From NCBI GenBank assembly GCA_017644045.1, contig JAEPMI010000013.1, positions 1 through 64,000 of the forward strand: 64,000 bases of DNA. The letters run 5' to 3'. The DNA is from Deltaproteobacteria bacterium. GTDB lineage: Bacteria > Myxococcota_A > Polyangia > Polyangiales > Houyiibacteriaceae. A model generated the notes under the pieces. That model saw only the letters and a program-made list of their open reading frames with translations. It had not been told where the DNA came from and did not search any database. Below are positions 6,877 through 15,332 of the stretch, one piece after another. Both the position numbers and the translations under genes were made by a program. Numbering within the stretch: position 1 is the first letter of the stretch; each line of letters starts with the position of its first letter.

Positions 6877-8934
6877 TTACCGGCGGGGCTCCGCGACATC
6901 GATGAAGGCGAGGCGCAGCGCCCCGTCTTCGTTGTGGGTGGACACCAGGAGCACGCCGCCGCGGTAGGCGAAGGCGCGCGCGTGGCGCGGTGAGAAGGGC
7001 AGCTCGGGGGCGAGCGTCTCCCACTGGTCGGACTCGGGGTCGTAGCGCTCGATGTGCCGGACCTCGGTGAGCCCTGCGTCACCAGCAGCGTCGCCCGCTT
7101 CGCGCGCGGTGCCACCGACGAGCGCCAGATGCGCACCGACCGCCACGATCTCACCGCTCAGGCGCGGTCGCTCGGGGCAGGTGAAGGGCGCGAAGGTCCG
7201 CTCGCTCAGATCGAAGCGGGTGCACGAGTCGACGAGCTGGAACCCGTCCTTCATGCCGCCGACCAGATAGTGGGTGCCACCCAGGGTGCCCGCCGCGAAC
7301 GCGCGACGCGGCTCGGGCAACGGCGTGTCGAGCGCGGTGAAGGCCGCCGCGTCGGGTGCGAGGTGGGCGATCTCCACCAGGTGTCGGAAGTGGTCGCCCT
7401 GCTCGCGCGCCGGGTCGTAGTCGAGACCACCGAGCACCAGGATGGATCCGTCCGGCGCCTGCACCATGTCCATCTGCGTGCGTGACACCGGGAGGTCCGG
7501 TCCGGGTACGAAGCGGTCGGCCGCGACGTCGTAGCGGTAGAGCTCGCGCTGGGTGCGCGCGACCGACTCGGCGCCCTCGGGCACCGGCTCGTGGCCGAAG
7601 CCGCCGGCGACGAGCACGCTCGCCTCTCCGTCCTGCTCGACGACCCGCACGGCCATCGTCTGGCGCGGGAAGGGATAGGCGGCGCGCGGCTCGATCGCGA
7701 GCGACGGCAGGTGAATGCGCCAGCCCTCGGTCTGGAAGCGCTCGGCGTCGAAGTCGTGCTGCTCCAGGCTGTCGTTGCCGCCGAAGAAGTAGAGGTGGTC
7801 GCCCACCACGAACATCCCCTGGCGGTTCTTCGCCCGGCCCGGCCAGGGCACCTCGGCGGTCGCGATCGCCGGACGGGAACCGTCCGCCGCGAGCCGCTCG
7901 ACCACGCGAGTGCGACCCGTGGTGTGCATGCCGCCGATGCCGCCGACCACGAACAGCTCCTCGCCGACCTTGGCCATCCGGTGGAAGAAGCGCGGGAAGC
8001 GCAGCTCGCCGGCGCGCGTCCAAGCCGCGTCGCCCGGAGCCCAGCGCCAGAGCGTGCCGTCCATCCCGCTCGCGACGAATGCGTCGCCGGTGAAGGCGAG
8101 CGCCACGCCGAAGCCGGTGCGTTCACCCGGGAGATCGGGGGCGCGGCTCCACTCGCCGGAGTCGGCGTCGTAGACGTCGACCCGCTGCGAGATGTCCCCC
8201 GAGGGCGTCAGCCCTCCGGCGACGACGAGCGTGTCGTCCGAAGCCGCCGCGCCGACGGCCCGCCGACGCACTGGTGACTCGGAGGCTTCCCATCGCCCTT
8301 CGCGGTAGCGGAGCATCGTCTCGGCGAAGCGACCTTCGCTGCGGTCGCCATCGAGCGCCCACCCGCCGACCACGACGATCGAGTCACCGAGGGCGAGCGC
8401 CTCGTGCGACGAGCGCGCTTCGGGCAGCGGGGCGATGGCCGTCCATTCGCCGCTCTCGGGATCGAAGCGGGCGTGCTCGGCGACCGAGTGGAGCTGGTTC
8501 GGCTCCCCGACGCGCATGCCGCCCACGCGATGGAGCGCACCCTCGAAGGGGACGAGGGCGACCGACTGGATGCCGGCCTCGAGACCGGGCGCAGCCTCCC
8601 AGTGATCCGCGCCCGGCCGAAGCCGGTGCAGATCGGGGGACTGACCCTCGGCGAGGTAGTTGTGCGGCTCGCCGCGGAACCCGCCGAGCACGTAGAGGGT
8701 GCCGTCATCCGTGACCGCCATGCCGAAGCTGGTGGTCCCGCGGGGCAGCACCGGCGCGAGGCCGGTCACGGTGATGCTCTCGGCGGCCGGCTCACGTCGG
8801 TCGTCGGTGCGCTCCTCGGTTCGCTCCGCCGCCCGGGCCCGAACGGGCTCGGGGCGAGCGGGAGTCGCGGTGGGAGCGGAGGCGCAGCCGAAGAGCAGCG
8901 ACGCCACGGCGGCGGAGGTGTGCAGGCGCATCAT
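6877..8934 (-). CDS. kelch-repeat lipoprotein
   Basis: This 685-residue lipoprotein has signal MMRLHTSAAVASLLFGC and about a dozen kelch-like blades, each marked by a hydrophobic run before GG (LYVLGGF, HRVGGM, IVVVGGW, LVVAGGL, LFVVGGI, LYFFGGN, VLVAGGF, ILVLGGL, HYLVGGM, LALVGGT), enough for one large or two six-bladed beta-propellers. It is probably a protein- or ligand-binding scaffold in the periplasm or on the cell surface. ATG 8934 overlaps the stop of the HmuY gene (TGATG on the minus strand), so it is the last member of the operon led from 12824. A role accessory to haem/iron uptake is inferred from position only. Confidence 0.75.
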   Translation of the reverse strand: MMRLHTSAAVASLLFGCASAPTATPARPEPVRARAAERTEERTDDRREPAAESITVTGLAPVLPRGTTSFGMAVTDDGTLYVLGGFRGEPHNYLAEGQSPDLHRLRPGADHWEAAPGLEAGIQSVALVPFEGALHRVGGMRVGEPNQLHSVAEHARFDPESGEWTAIAPLPEARSSHEALALGDSIVVVGGWALDGDRSEGRFAETMLRYREGRWEASESPVRRRAVGAAASDDTLVVAGGLTPSGDISQRVDVYDADSGEWSRAPDLPGERTGFGVALAFTGDAFVASGMDGTLWRWAPGDAAWTRAGELRFPRFFHRMAKVGEELFVVGGIGGMHTTGRTRVVERLAADGSRPAIATAEVPWPGRAKNRQGMFVVGDHLYFFGGNDSLEQHDFDAERFQTEGWRIHLPSLAIEPRAAYPFPRQTMAVRVVEQDGEASVLVAGGFGHEPVPEGAESVARTQRELYRYDVAADRFVPGPDLPVSRTQMDMVQAPDGSILVLGGLDYDPAREQGDHFRHLVEIAHLAPDAAAFTALDTPLPEPRRAFAAGTLGGTHYLVGGMKDGFQLVDSCTRFDLSERTFAPFTCPERPRLSGEIVAVGAHLALVGGTAREAGDAAGDAGLTEVRHIERYDPESDQWETLAPELPFSPRHARAFAYRGGVLLVSTHNEDGALRLAFIDVAEPRR

Positions 8935-10556
8935 CACTCCACCTCGAAGGCGTCGCGGCCGGCGCCGGCGTGGGCCCAGGTCACGTCGAAGACTCCGTCT
9001 TCGTACGCGCCGATCTTCACCTTCACGTAGTCGCCGTGGGCGGTGCGGACGACGTAGACCGTGTCCTTCGGCGAGAGCGTGTGGGTGACGACGTCGTAGT
9101 CGTACCAATCGGAGAGCGCCGGGTTGGCGGAGATCTCGCCGGAGCCGGGCGGACCGGGCAGCGGGATCATCTCGTCGACCGCGAACGTGTCGGGCACGGC
9201 GGTCACCTCCGCGAGGGTCGCGACCTCCGCGTCGGCGCCGCCGCCCATGCCGGCGCCGCTGGTGCCCGAGCTGGTCGCCAGGTTCGTGCGCTGGAGCGCG
9301 AGGTCCCAGCTGATCTCGGTCGCCGCGTCCTCCACGGTCACGACCTCACCGAGATCGAGCGAGAGGTAGACCCAGGCGTCCGACGCGCTGGCGTCGATGG
9401 TCGTCTCGTGGGTCTCCACCGCGAGCTCGACCGGCGCGAGCTCGAGGCGGTAGACGCCGTCGTCCCACGCGAGGATGCGGAGCTTCGCGTAGTCGCCGGC
9501 CGCGCCACGGATGACGTAGGTGTCGTCCGGTCGCGCGCTCACCGCGTGGGTCGCGCCATCGTAGTCGTACCAGGACCCGAGCACCGGGTTGCCGGGCGCC
9601 TCGCCGGAGCCGGGCGGGCCGGGCAGCGGAACGAGCTCGTCCCGCGCGAAGCCGACGGAGTCGGTGCTCTCGAGCGCGTCCCACGCCTGCTCGCTGAGCA
9701 ACGCGCCGCCCACGCCGGGGCCGCTCGGGCCGCTGTTGGTTCGGATCGCCGTGCGCTGGAACGCGAGGTCCCAATCGCTCGAGCTCTCCGGATCGGCGAC
9801 GGTGACCTCGGTCCCGTCGAGCTGCAGGTAGACCCAGGCGTCGCTCGCGGAGGCGTCCACGGCCTGACCGGGCTCGGTGATCCCGTCGGGCGGATCGACC
9901 TGCTTCCACTGGAAGGCGGGCCAGCCGGCGTCGGCGGTCTCGGGGGAGTAGTAGTCGACGACCGCGAGCGCGAAGTAGTCGCCGTCGGTGCTCTCGACGA
10001 CGTACACGCGCTCCTTCGGCGAGAGCTGGTGAGTCGACGGATCGTAGTCGTACCAGGGGTCCTCACCGCCGCTGATCACGGTCGTGGGCGGGGGCTCCTC
10101 GCCCATCGGCACGTCGTCCGGGATCTCCGTCTCGGTCGGCTCTCGGTCCTGCGCCCAGCCCTCGCTCGGGGCCTGCGTGACCTCCGCGAGCGTGACTCCA
10201 TCGAGCACCGCCACGCGCACGTCGGCGGGCCCGCCAGCGCCACCGTTGGTGCGGAAGTGGTAGCGCTGGATCGCGAGGTCCCAGTCGGTGTCGCTCTCGA
10301 TGTCGACGTCGAGCTCGGCGCCGGCGGCGTCCAGGTCGATCGCGACCCAGCTCTCCACGTCGCCAGCGTCGACGAGCGTCTCGGTGACGCCCTCGCCGAG
10401 GTCGGTGTGGGTGACGTGCCCGTCGGGGAGCGGGGTCGTCATGTCCGGCGTGACGACCGGTCCGCCGTCGGGCGTCGGGTCGTCGCCGAGGTCGTCGGCG
10501 CACGCGCCGAGACTCAACAGAAGGATGCAGGAAATGATGTGTCGCAAGGGCTCCAA
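8934..10556 (-). CDS. HmuY-family lipoprotein with three tandem HmuY domains
   Basis: The 540-residue product has lipobox LGAC (Cys19) and three copies of a domain of about 150 residues. Each copy holds DWDLAIQR or a close variant (91-98, 261-268, 416-423) followed by a TN(G/S)G or SSG turn, and each ends with a WYDYD turn (168, 329, 484) and a VYVV or TYVI strand with GDY. This matches the HmuY family, whose founder is a haem-binding lipoprotein acting with a TonB-dependent receptor. HmuY proteins usually have a single domain of about 200 residues, so the triplication is unusual. The TonB-dependent receptor gene ends 28 bases upstream. Ligand specificity cannot be read from sequence. Confidence 0.78.
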   Translation of the reverse strand: MEPLRHIISCILLLSLGACADDLGDDPTPDGGPVVTPDMTTPLPDGHVTHTDLGEGVTETLVDAGDVESWVAIDLDAAGAELDVDIESDTDWDLAIQRYHFRTNGGAGGPADVRVAVLDGVTLAEVTQAPSEGWAQDREPTETEIPDDVPMGEEPPPTTVISGGEDPWYDYDPSTHQLSPKERVYVVESTDGDYFALAVVDYYSPETADAGWPAFQWKQVDPPDGITEPGQAVDASASDAWVYLQLDGTEVTVADPESSSDWDLAFQRTAIRTNSGPSGPGVGGALLSEQAWDALESTDSVGFARDELVPLPGPPGSGEAPGNPVLGSWYDYDGATHAVSARPDDTYVIRGAAGDYAKLRILAWDDGVYRLELAPVELAVETHETTIDASASDAWVYLSLDLGEVVTVEDAATEISWDLALQRTNLATSSGTSGAGMGGGADAEVATLAEVTAVPDTFAVDEMIPLPGPPGSGEISANPALSDWYDYDVVTHTLSPKDTVYVVRTAHGDYVKVKIGAYEDGVFDVTWAHAGAGRDAFEVE

Positions 10557-10584
10557 TGACTCGTTTCGGTCGCGCGTGGGCGAT

Positions 10585-12627
10585 CTAGTTCTCTGGCGCG
10601 CCTCCGCGCGCAGGCCGGTGAGCCGAGAGGCCCACCCAGTAGGTTCGCGGGCGGGTGGTCAGGTAGATCCCGCCGTTGTTGAGGAGGTTGTCGACGCCGG
10701 CGAAGACGCCCAGGCGCTCGCCGAGCGACTTCTCGAGTCGCACGTCGACGGTCAGGTACGGCTCGCTTCGAACGCGTCCGTCGTCGCCGCTGAAGCTTCG
10801 CGCGCCCGCGAGGAGCGTCCGGAGCCGCACGCCGACGCCGCTCTCGCGATGATCGAAGGTCGCGCGCAGGCTCGCTTGGTCGCGGGACCGACCGGGCAGC
10901 TCGTCGTCCGTCTGGAGATCCCGCGAGTGGAGCCGGGTGTAGCCGAAGTCCAGATCGACCCGCCAACCCGGCTCCTGGATCGCCAGCCGCAGCTCGCTCT
11001 CCAGCCCGGCGGTGCGCGCATCGCCGACGTTCACGTAGCCGTAGCTGCTGATCCCGTCGTTCGTGTCGATCAGGTCCGTGGTGATCAGGTCGCGCACCCG
11101 CGTCCAGTGCGCCGTCGCCACCAAGGTCAGCCGGCGGTCGTCGGTGCGAACGAGGTCGACCTCACCGGTGCCGTCCAGCCCCCAGCTGTGCTCGGCGCGC
11201 AGATCCGGGTTGCCGCTGACGATGTAGCCGAGGCTCGCGTTCTGGGTGAACTGCAGGAGGAGCTCGCGAAAACCGGGCGCCCGGAACCCGCGGCCGCCGC
11301 TCAGGCGGAAGCGCACTCGCTCGTGCGCGTCGATCCGGATGGCCAGCTTCGGCGAGAGCGCCGAGCCGAAGGCGCTGTCGGCGTCGAAGCGAAGACCCGG
11401 GGTGATGGCGACCGAGTCGGTGGGGAGCCACTCGTGCTGCAGGTAGGGCGCGAGTCGCGCGCGCTTGCCGTCGGTGCTCAAGCGCGGTGAGCTCATCCGC
11501 TCCAGCGCGCTGTCGTAGCCGATGGTGGTCACGTGCCGCGCAGAGAACGCGTGCACATAGCGCAACCGGAGCTGACCGATCGCCTGCCGCGTGTCGGTCG
11601 CGTCGCCCATCTGACCGCCGCCGCGAACCCGGCGCACGAACTGATCGCGAAAGGAGCCCGCGGCAGCGCGAATGCTCAGTCGGCCGTTGCCGATCGGCTG
11701 CGTGAAGACCGCGATGACCTGGCTCTGCTCGGTGCGATTCAGCCGGCGCACCACCGTGCGGCCCCGCTCCTCGAGCGCTTCGTCATCGCGGTGCAGGTAC
11801 GTGGCACGGAGTCGGAGCCGCCCGTCGCGCGGCAGCACGATCGCGCCGCTGCCGCCGATGTCCCAGGTGAGCGACTCGGGGGAGTCGGTCGCGACGTTGC
11901 GGGGATCCAGGTCGTACGCGTCGAGCTGGTGCACGCCGCCGTGCACCTCGAAGCCGCCGCGGTCGCCGCCGTACCCCAGACGCCCGATGAAGTCGTAGGT
12001 CCCGCCATAGCCGTCGCGGGGCAGCTGGGTGCCGTCGTCGTCGATGCGCGGCCCACCCTCGAAACGCTCCCGAGGGTTCGAGCGGTGCCGGTCCTGGTAG
12101 CCGTAGGTGCCACGGGCGCTCGTGGTCCAGCCCTTCCGCGGGTCTCGCGGGATCAGGTTCACGACACCGCCGATCGCGTCGCTGCCGTAGAGCGCCGACG
12201 AGGATCCTCGAATGATGTCGACCGACGAGTAGTCCTCGAGCTGGAACCGGCTGAGGTCGAGCGTGCCGTCCAGGCGCCCGATGAGCCGCATCCCATCGAC
12301 GAGGAAGAGCACGTGCTCGGGCTCGAGGCCGCGCAATCGAAGGCCCGAGCCTCGCACGGCCGAGAAGACCTGCATGGCCGCCCTCTCTTCGAGCAGCTCC
12401 GCCAGGGTCTCGGCGCCGGAGCGCCGGAGCTCCTCCTCCTCGATTCTCTCCGTGCCCGGCTCGGGCTCTTCGGCGAGCTCGTAGTCGACGACGACCTCGT
12501 CGAGGGTGGATGCCTCGTCGAGGAGCTCCTCCCACTCGTCGAGGTCCAAATCCCCTTCGGGTGGCTGGGCGGCCGCACTCGCCGCCCAGCCACAGAGCCA
12601 GACGCCAACGGCACATCTGAAGGTCAG
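10585..12627 (-). CDS. TonB-dependent outer-membrane receptor, probable CTG start
   Basis: From CTG 12627 the product is 680 residues: a signal peptide (MTFRCAVGVWLCGW then AASAAA), an acidic stretch, a plug domain (VLFLVDGMRL, VDIIRGSSSALYGSDAIGGV) and a 22-strand-type barrel ending in TYWVGLSA. It should import a TonB-energised ligand such as haem or a siderophore. The usual start codons give only TTG 12549, which would remove the signal peptide. The CTG overlaps the TGA of the preceding zinc-ribbon gene (CTGA at 12627-12624), the arrangement expected for translational coupling. A TonB box is not obvious, though DEVVVDYEL near residue 45 is a candidate. Confidence 0.85.
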   Translation of the reverse strand: MTFRCAVGVWLCGWAASAAAQPPEGDLDLDEWEELLDEASTLDEVVVDYELAEEPEPGTERIEEEELRRSGAETLAELLEERAAMQVFSAVRGSGLRLRGLEPEHVLFLVDGMRLIGRLDGTLDLSRFQLEDYSSVDIIRGSSSALYGSDAIGGVVNLIPRDPRKGWTTSARGTYGYQDRHRSNPRERFEGGPRIDDDGTQLPRDGYGGTYDFIGRLGYGGDRGGFEVHGGVHQLDAYDLDPRNVATDSPESLTWDIGGSGAIVLPRDGRLRLRATYLHRDDEALEERGRTVVRRLNRTEQSQVIAVFTQPIGNGRLSIRAAAGSFRDQFVRRVRGGGQMGDATDTRQAIGQLRLRYVHAFSARHVTTIGYDSALERMSSPRLSTDGKRARLAPYLQHEWLPTDSVAITPGLRFDADSAFGSALSPKLAIRIDAHERVRFRLSGGRGFRAPGFRELLLQFTQNASLGYIVSGNPDLRAEHSWGLDGTGEVDLVRTDDRRLTLVATAHWTRVRDLITTDLIDTNDGISSYGYVNVGDARTAGLESELRLAIQEPGWRVDLDFGYTRLHSRDLQTDDELPGRSRDQASLRATFDHRESGVGVRLRTLLAGARSFSGDDGRVRSEPYLTVDVRLEKSLGERLGVFAGVDNLLNNGGIYLTTRPRTYWVGLSAHRPARGGAPEN

Positions 12628-12824
12628 GATGTGCCGATGGTGTCAGGCTCTCCCTGGAGCGCGGACCGAAGAAGGTCCCGAGACAGGATCGAGCGGCTCT
12701 TGCAGCGGGGGCAGGAGAGCTCGAGCCCTTCGGGCACGACGCGGGCGAGCAATCGATGGCAGGAGCAGCGGCAATCCCCGTTGGGCTGCAGCTCCACCGG
12801 CCCCGTTTGCCTCCGTGACGTCAT
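12624..12824 (-). CDS. Com-like zinc-ribbon small protein
   Basis: This 66-residue protein holds CRCSCHRLLARVV (Cys18, 20, 22) and CPRCKSR (Cys38, 41), a pattern seen in Com-like zinc ribbons, named for the phage Mu Com translational regulator. It is the first gene of the minus-strand iron/haem-type operon, begins 11 bases from the Fur-like palindrome, and overlaps the receptor start by four bases. Family members bind metal and sometimes RNA. A role in metal sensing or in translation of the receptor is inferred from position only. Confidence 0.7.
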   Translation of the reverse strand: MTSRRQTGPVELQPNGDCRCSCHRLLARVVPEGLELSCPRCKSRSILSRDLLRSALQGEPDTIGTS

Positions 12825-12835
12825 GGGGACGTTAA

Positions 12836-12852
12836 TTGAAATTGATTTTCAA
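12836..12852. promoter_or_regulatory. Fur-like AT-rich palindrome between divergent genes
   Basis: TTGAAATTGATTTTCAA contains inverted arms TTGAAA and TTTCAA with a five-base centre, inside an AT-rich island of an otherwise GC-rich region. It resembles Fur boxes of the TGAAAAT-ATTTTCA type. It lies 11 bases before the zinc-ribbon start and 54 bases before the pseudouridine synthase start, so an occupied site could block the operon of receptor, HmuY and kelch genes. Identification as Fur rather than another dimeric regulator is an inference. Confidence 0.55.
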
Positions 12853-12906
12853 CATCGTCAAGTGGAAGTTTGGGGTGGGGTCTCTTTCGGCCGCTATGGT
12901 CTGGCG

Positions 12907-13788
12907 ATGGCGTTCGCCGATCAGCTCCCGCGGCGACTCGAGAAGCTCGTGCGGGACTCGACCGCGCTCTCGCGGCAAGAGCTACGCGAGGCGATCGAAG
13001 AGGGTCGGGTGCGCGTCGATGGCGAACCTGCGGCCCTCGATGCGCTGGTCTTCGGCGACGAGGACGTGCGGCTCGACGGGCGCTCGCTCGAGCTCCGCGA
13101 GCATCAGCGCACCGTGCTCTTCCACAAACCCGCCGGCATGACCGCCAGCCTGGCCGACACCCACGGGCGCACCGATCTCTCGGAGCCGCTCGAGGGGATG
13201 CCAGAGGGCTGCGCGCCCGTGGGTCGACTCGACCGCGAGACCACCGGTGCGCTCCTCTTCACGACCGACGGCGACCTGCTCAACGCGGTGCTGCGCCCGA
13301 TGCACCACGTGGCGAAGATCTACCGGCTGACCCTGAGCGAGTGGCTCGCCGAGGACGATCCTCGACTGCGGCAGCTCGTCGACGGCGTGCCCACCGCGCT
13401 GGGTTCGCTCCGTGCAGACGACGTGCGTATCGGAACGCGGCGAGCCGGGCGCGTCGTCGAAGACGGGGCCCCCGACCGCGGCGAGACCGAGCTCTGGCTC
13501 ACGCTCCACGAAGGCAAGAATCGGCAGATCCGCCGGATGTGCCGCGGCGCGCGCCTTCGGCTCGAGCACCTGCATCGCGCGTCGATCGGCCCCATCGCAC
13601 TCGGCGATCTGGGCGAAGGCGCGTGGCGGGAGCTCGGGGCCTCCGAAGTCGACGCGCTCTGGGACGCGCTCGGCGGACGGGCCCACGTGAATCAGCTGCG
13701 CCGCGACGCGCTCGCGCGGCAAGCCCGCCAGGCTCGGGAGCAGGGCTCGCCACACCTGAAGCTCGAGCGCTGGCTCGGCCAGGCCTGA
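12907..13788 (+). CDS. RsuA/RluB-type pseudouridine synthase
   Basis: The 293-residue protein has an N-terminal S4 RNA-binding domain (about 7-62) and a catalytic domain with GRLDRETTG, Asp109 being the expected nucleophile, plus the KNRQIRRMC motif near residue 205 typical of this branch. It converts a specific uridine in rRNA to pseudouridine; whether 16S or 23S RNA is the target cannot be decided here. ATG 12907 is the first start that keeps the whole S4 domain. It is transcribed away from the iron operon across the Fur-like site. Confidence 0.88.
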   Translation: MAFADQLPRRLEKLVRDSTALSRQELREAIEEGRVRVDGEPAALDALVFGDEDVRLDGRSLELREHQRTVLFHKPAGMTASLADTHGRTDLSEPLEGMPEGCAPVGRLDRETTGALLFTTDGDLLNAVLRPMHHVAKIYRLTLSEWLAEDDPRLRQLVDGVPTALGSLRADDVRIGTRRAGRVVEDGAPDRGETELWLTLHEGKNRQIRRMCRGARLRLEHLHRASIGPIALGDLGEGAWRELGASEVDALWDALGGRAHVNQLRRDALARQARQAREQGSPHLKLERWLGQA

Positions 13789-13841
13789 CATCCGCGACGC
13801 GGTCGAAGCGAGCGGCGGGTAGGAGGGCTATCCTCCCGGCC

Positions 13842-15194
13842 ATGGGTGGTCAGCGGTGGTGGGTGCTCCTGCTCGGAGCGGTCCTTTGGTTCGGGTGCGG
13901 TGACGACGGAGACGACGATGGCGGCGACGCCATGGACGCCTCGGTCGTCGACGCGAGCGACGAGGTCGATGGCTTCGTCCCCATCGACGCGGGTCCGCCG
14001 GAGCCCACCGTGATCCTCCCGCGGCTCGGCATCGAGGCCGACGAGCTCGGCGTGCTGGTCAACGACGACGATCCGCTCAGCGTCGCCATCGCCGAGGCCT
14101 ATGTCGCTGCGCGCGGCATTCCCGAGGCCAACGTCGTGCACCTCACCCTGCCGGTGGGCGAAGCCGTGCTGAGCCGCGATGCCTTCGCCACCGCGGAAGG
14201 CGCCATGAACGACGCGCTGCCCGAAGGCATCCAAGCGCTCGCGCTGACCTGGACCCAGCCCTACCGCGTGGACTGCATGTCGATCACCAGCGCCTTCGCG
14301 CTCGGCTTCGACGAGATGTACTGCAACACCGTGGGTGGCTGCGCCGGCACCGCGGCGGTCGAAACCTACCGCTCGCTCTCGACACATCCTTTCGAAGACC
14401 ACGGCGTGCGACCGACCATGATGATCGCGGCGACTAGCGAAGAGGGCGCCGAGGCGCTCATCGCACGCGGCGTCGCGGCGGACGACACCTTCCCCGGTGG
14501 CGACGGCTACCTGGTCAACACGACCGACGGCGCGCGCACCGTTCGCGCTCCGACCTTCCCCGCCATCGTCAGCGCGTGGGAGCACGAGGGCGGCCTGAAC
14601 CTCATCTACGTCGACAACGGCGACGGCTCGGGCTCGAATCTCGTCGAGGACACCGAGGACATCCTCTTCTACTTCACCGGCCTCGCCCGGGTGGACGGCA
14701 TCGGCAGCAACACCTACCTGCCCGGCGCGATCACCGACCACCTCACCAGCTTCGGCGGCCGGGTCCCGACCAGCGGCCAGATGTCGATCATGGAGTGGCT
14801 CGACGCCGGCTCCACCGGCTCCTACGGCACCGTCGTCGAGCCCTGCAACTTCACCCAGAAGTTCCCGAACGTCGCCACGGTGATCGACCGCTACTTCCAC
14901 GGCGCCACGCTCGTCGAGGCCTACTGGGGCGCCGTCCAATGGCCTGGCGAAGGCCTCTTCGTCGGAGAGCCGCTGGCTCGACCCTACGGGGAGCAGACCG
15001 TCACGATCGGTGCCGACGACATCACGATCGAGACGAACGCCATCCGCCCCGGCGAGACCTGGGCGGTGCAGACCGGCGAGAGCGAAGACGGACCTTGGAC
15101 GACGCAGATGGAGGTCACCGTGGAGGTGGACGCGCGACAGACGATCGTGGCACCGCGGACCGCCGCCGCGTTCGTGCGGCTGACGAAGCCGTAG
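13842..15194 (+). CDS. TIGR03790-family lipoprotein
   Basis: The product is 450 residues with signal MGGQRWWVLLLGAVLWFGC and mature CGDDGDDDGG. The segment GVLVNDDDPLSVAIAEAYVA followed by ARGIPEANVVHL is the signature start of the TIGR03790 family, and DHLTSFGG and Cys-containing loops further on fit the same family. The function of that family is unknown; its fold has been suspected to be caspase- or hydrolase-like, which I cannot confirm. A GGAGG/CCTCC hairpin (about 13822-13837) covers the likely ribosome-binding site and may damp translation. Confidence 0.65.
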   Translation: MGGQRWWVLLLGAVLWFGCGDDGDDDGGDAMDASVVDASDEVDGFVPIDAGPPEPTVILPRLGIEADELGVLVNDDDPLSVAIAEAYVAARGIPEANVVHLTLPVGEAVLSRDAFATAEGAMNDALPEGIQALALTWTQPYRVDCMSITSAFALGFDEMYCNTVGGCAGTAAVETYRSLSTHPFEDHGVRPTMMIAATSEEGAEALIARGVAADDTFPGGDGYLVNTTDGARTVRAPTFPAIVSAWEHEGGLNLIYVDNGDGSGSNLVEDTEDILFYFTGLARVDGIGSNTYLPGAITDHLTSFGGRVPTSGQMSIMEWLDAGSTGSYGTVVEPCNFTQKFPNVATVIDRYFHGATLVEAYWGAVQWPGEGLFVGEPLARPYGEQTVTIGADDITIETNAIRPGETWAVQTGESEDGPWTTQMEVTVEVDARQTIVAPRTAAAFVRLTKP

Positions 15195-15332
15195 CGCGAC
15201 TCGGCGGCCACGGTCGCACGACACCGCGGCGGAAGAGAGACCGGTGGTGGTCCGTTCTCTCCGAGAGAGAAGGAGCCTCGTGTCAGACCACGCACTCGAT
15301 CGACTCATGACTCACGAACCGTCGAGGGCGCC

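Noticed and set aside
8970-10559. 529-codon + strand open frame across the HmuY gene
   Set aside because: Composition is Arg/Val/Gly/His-rich without domains, while the minus-strand product has three HmuY repeats.
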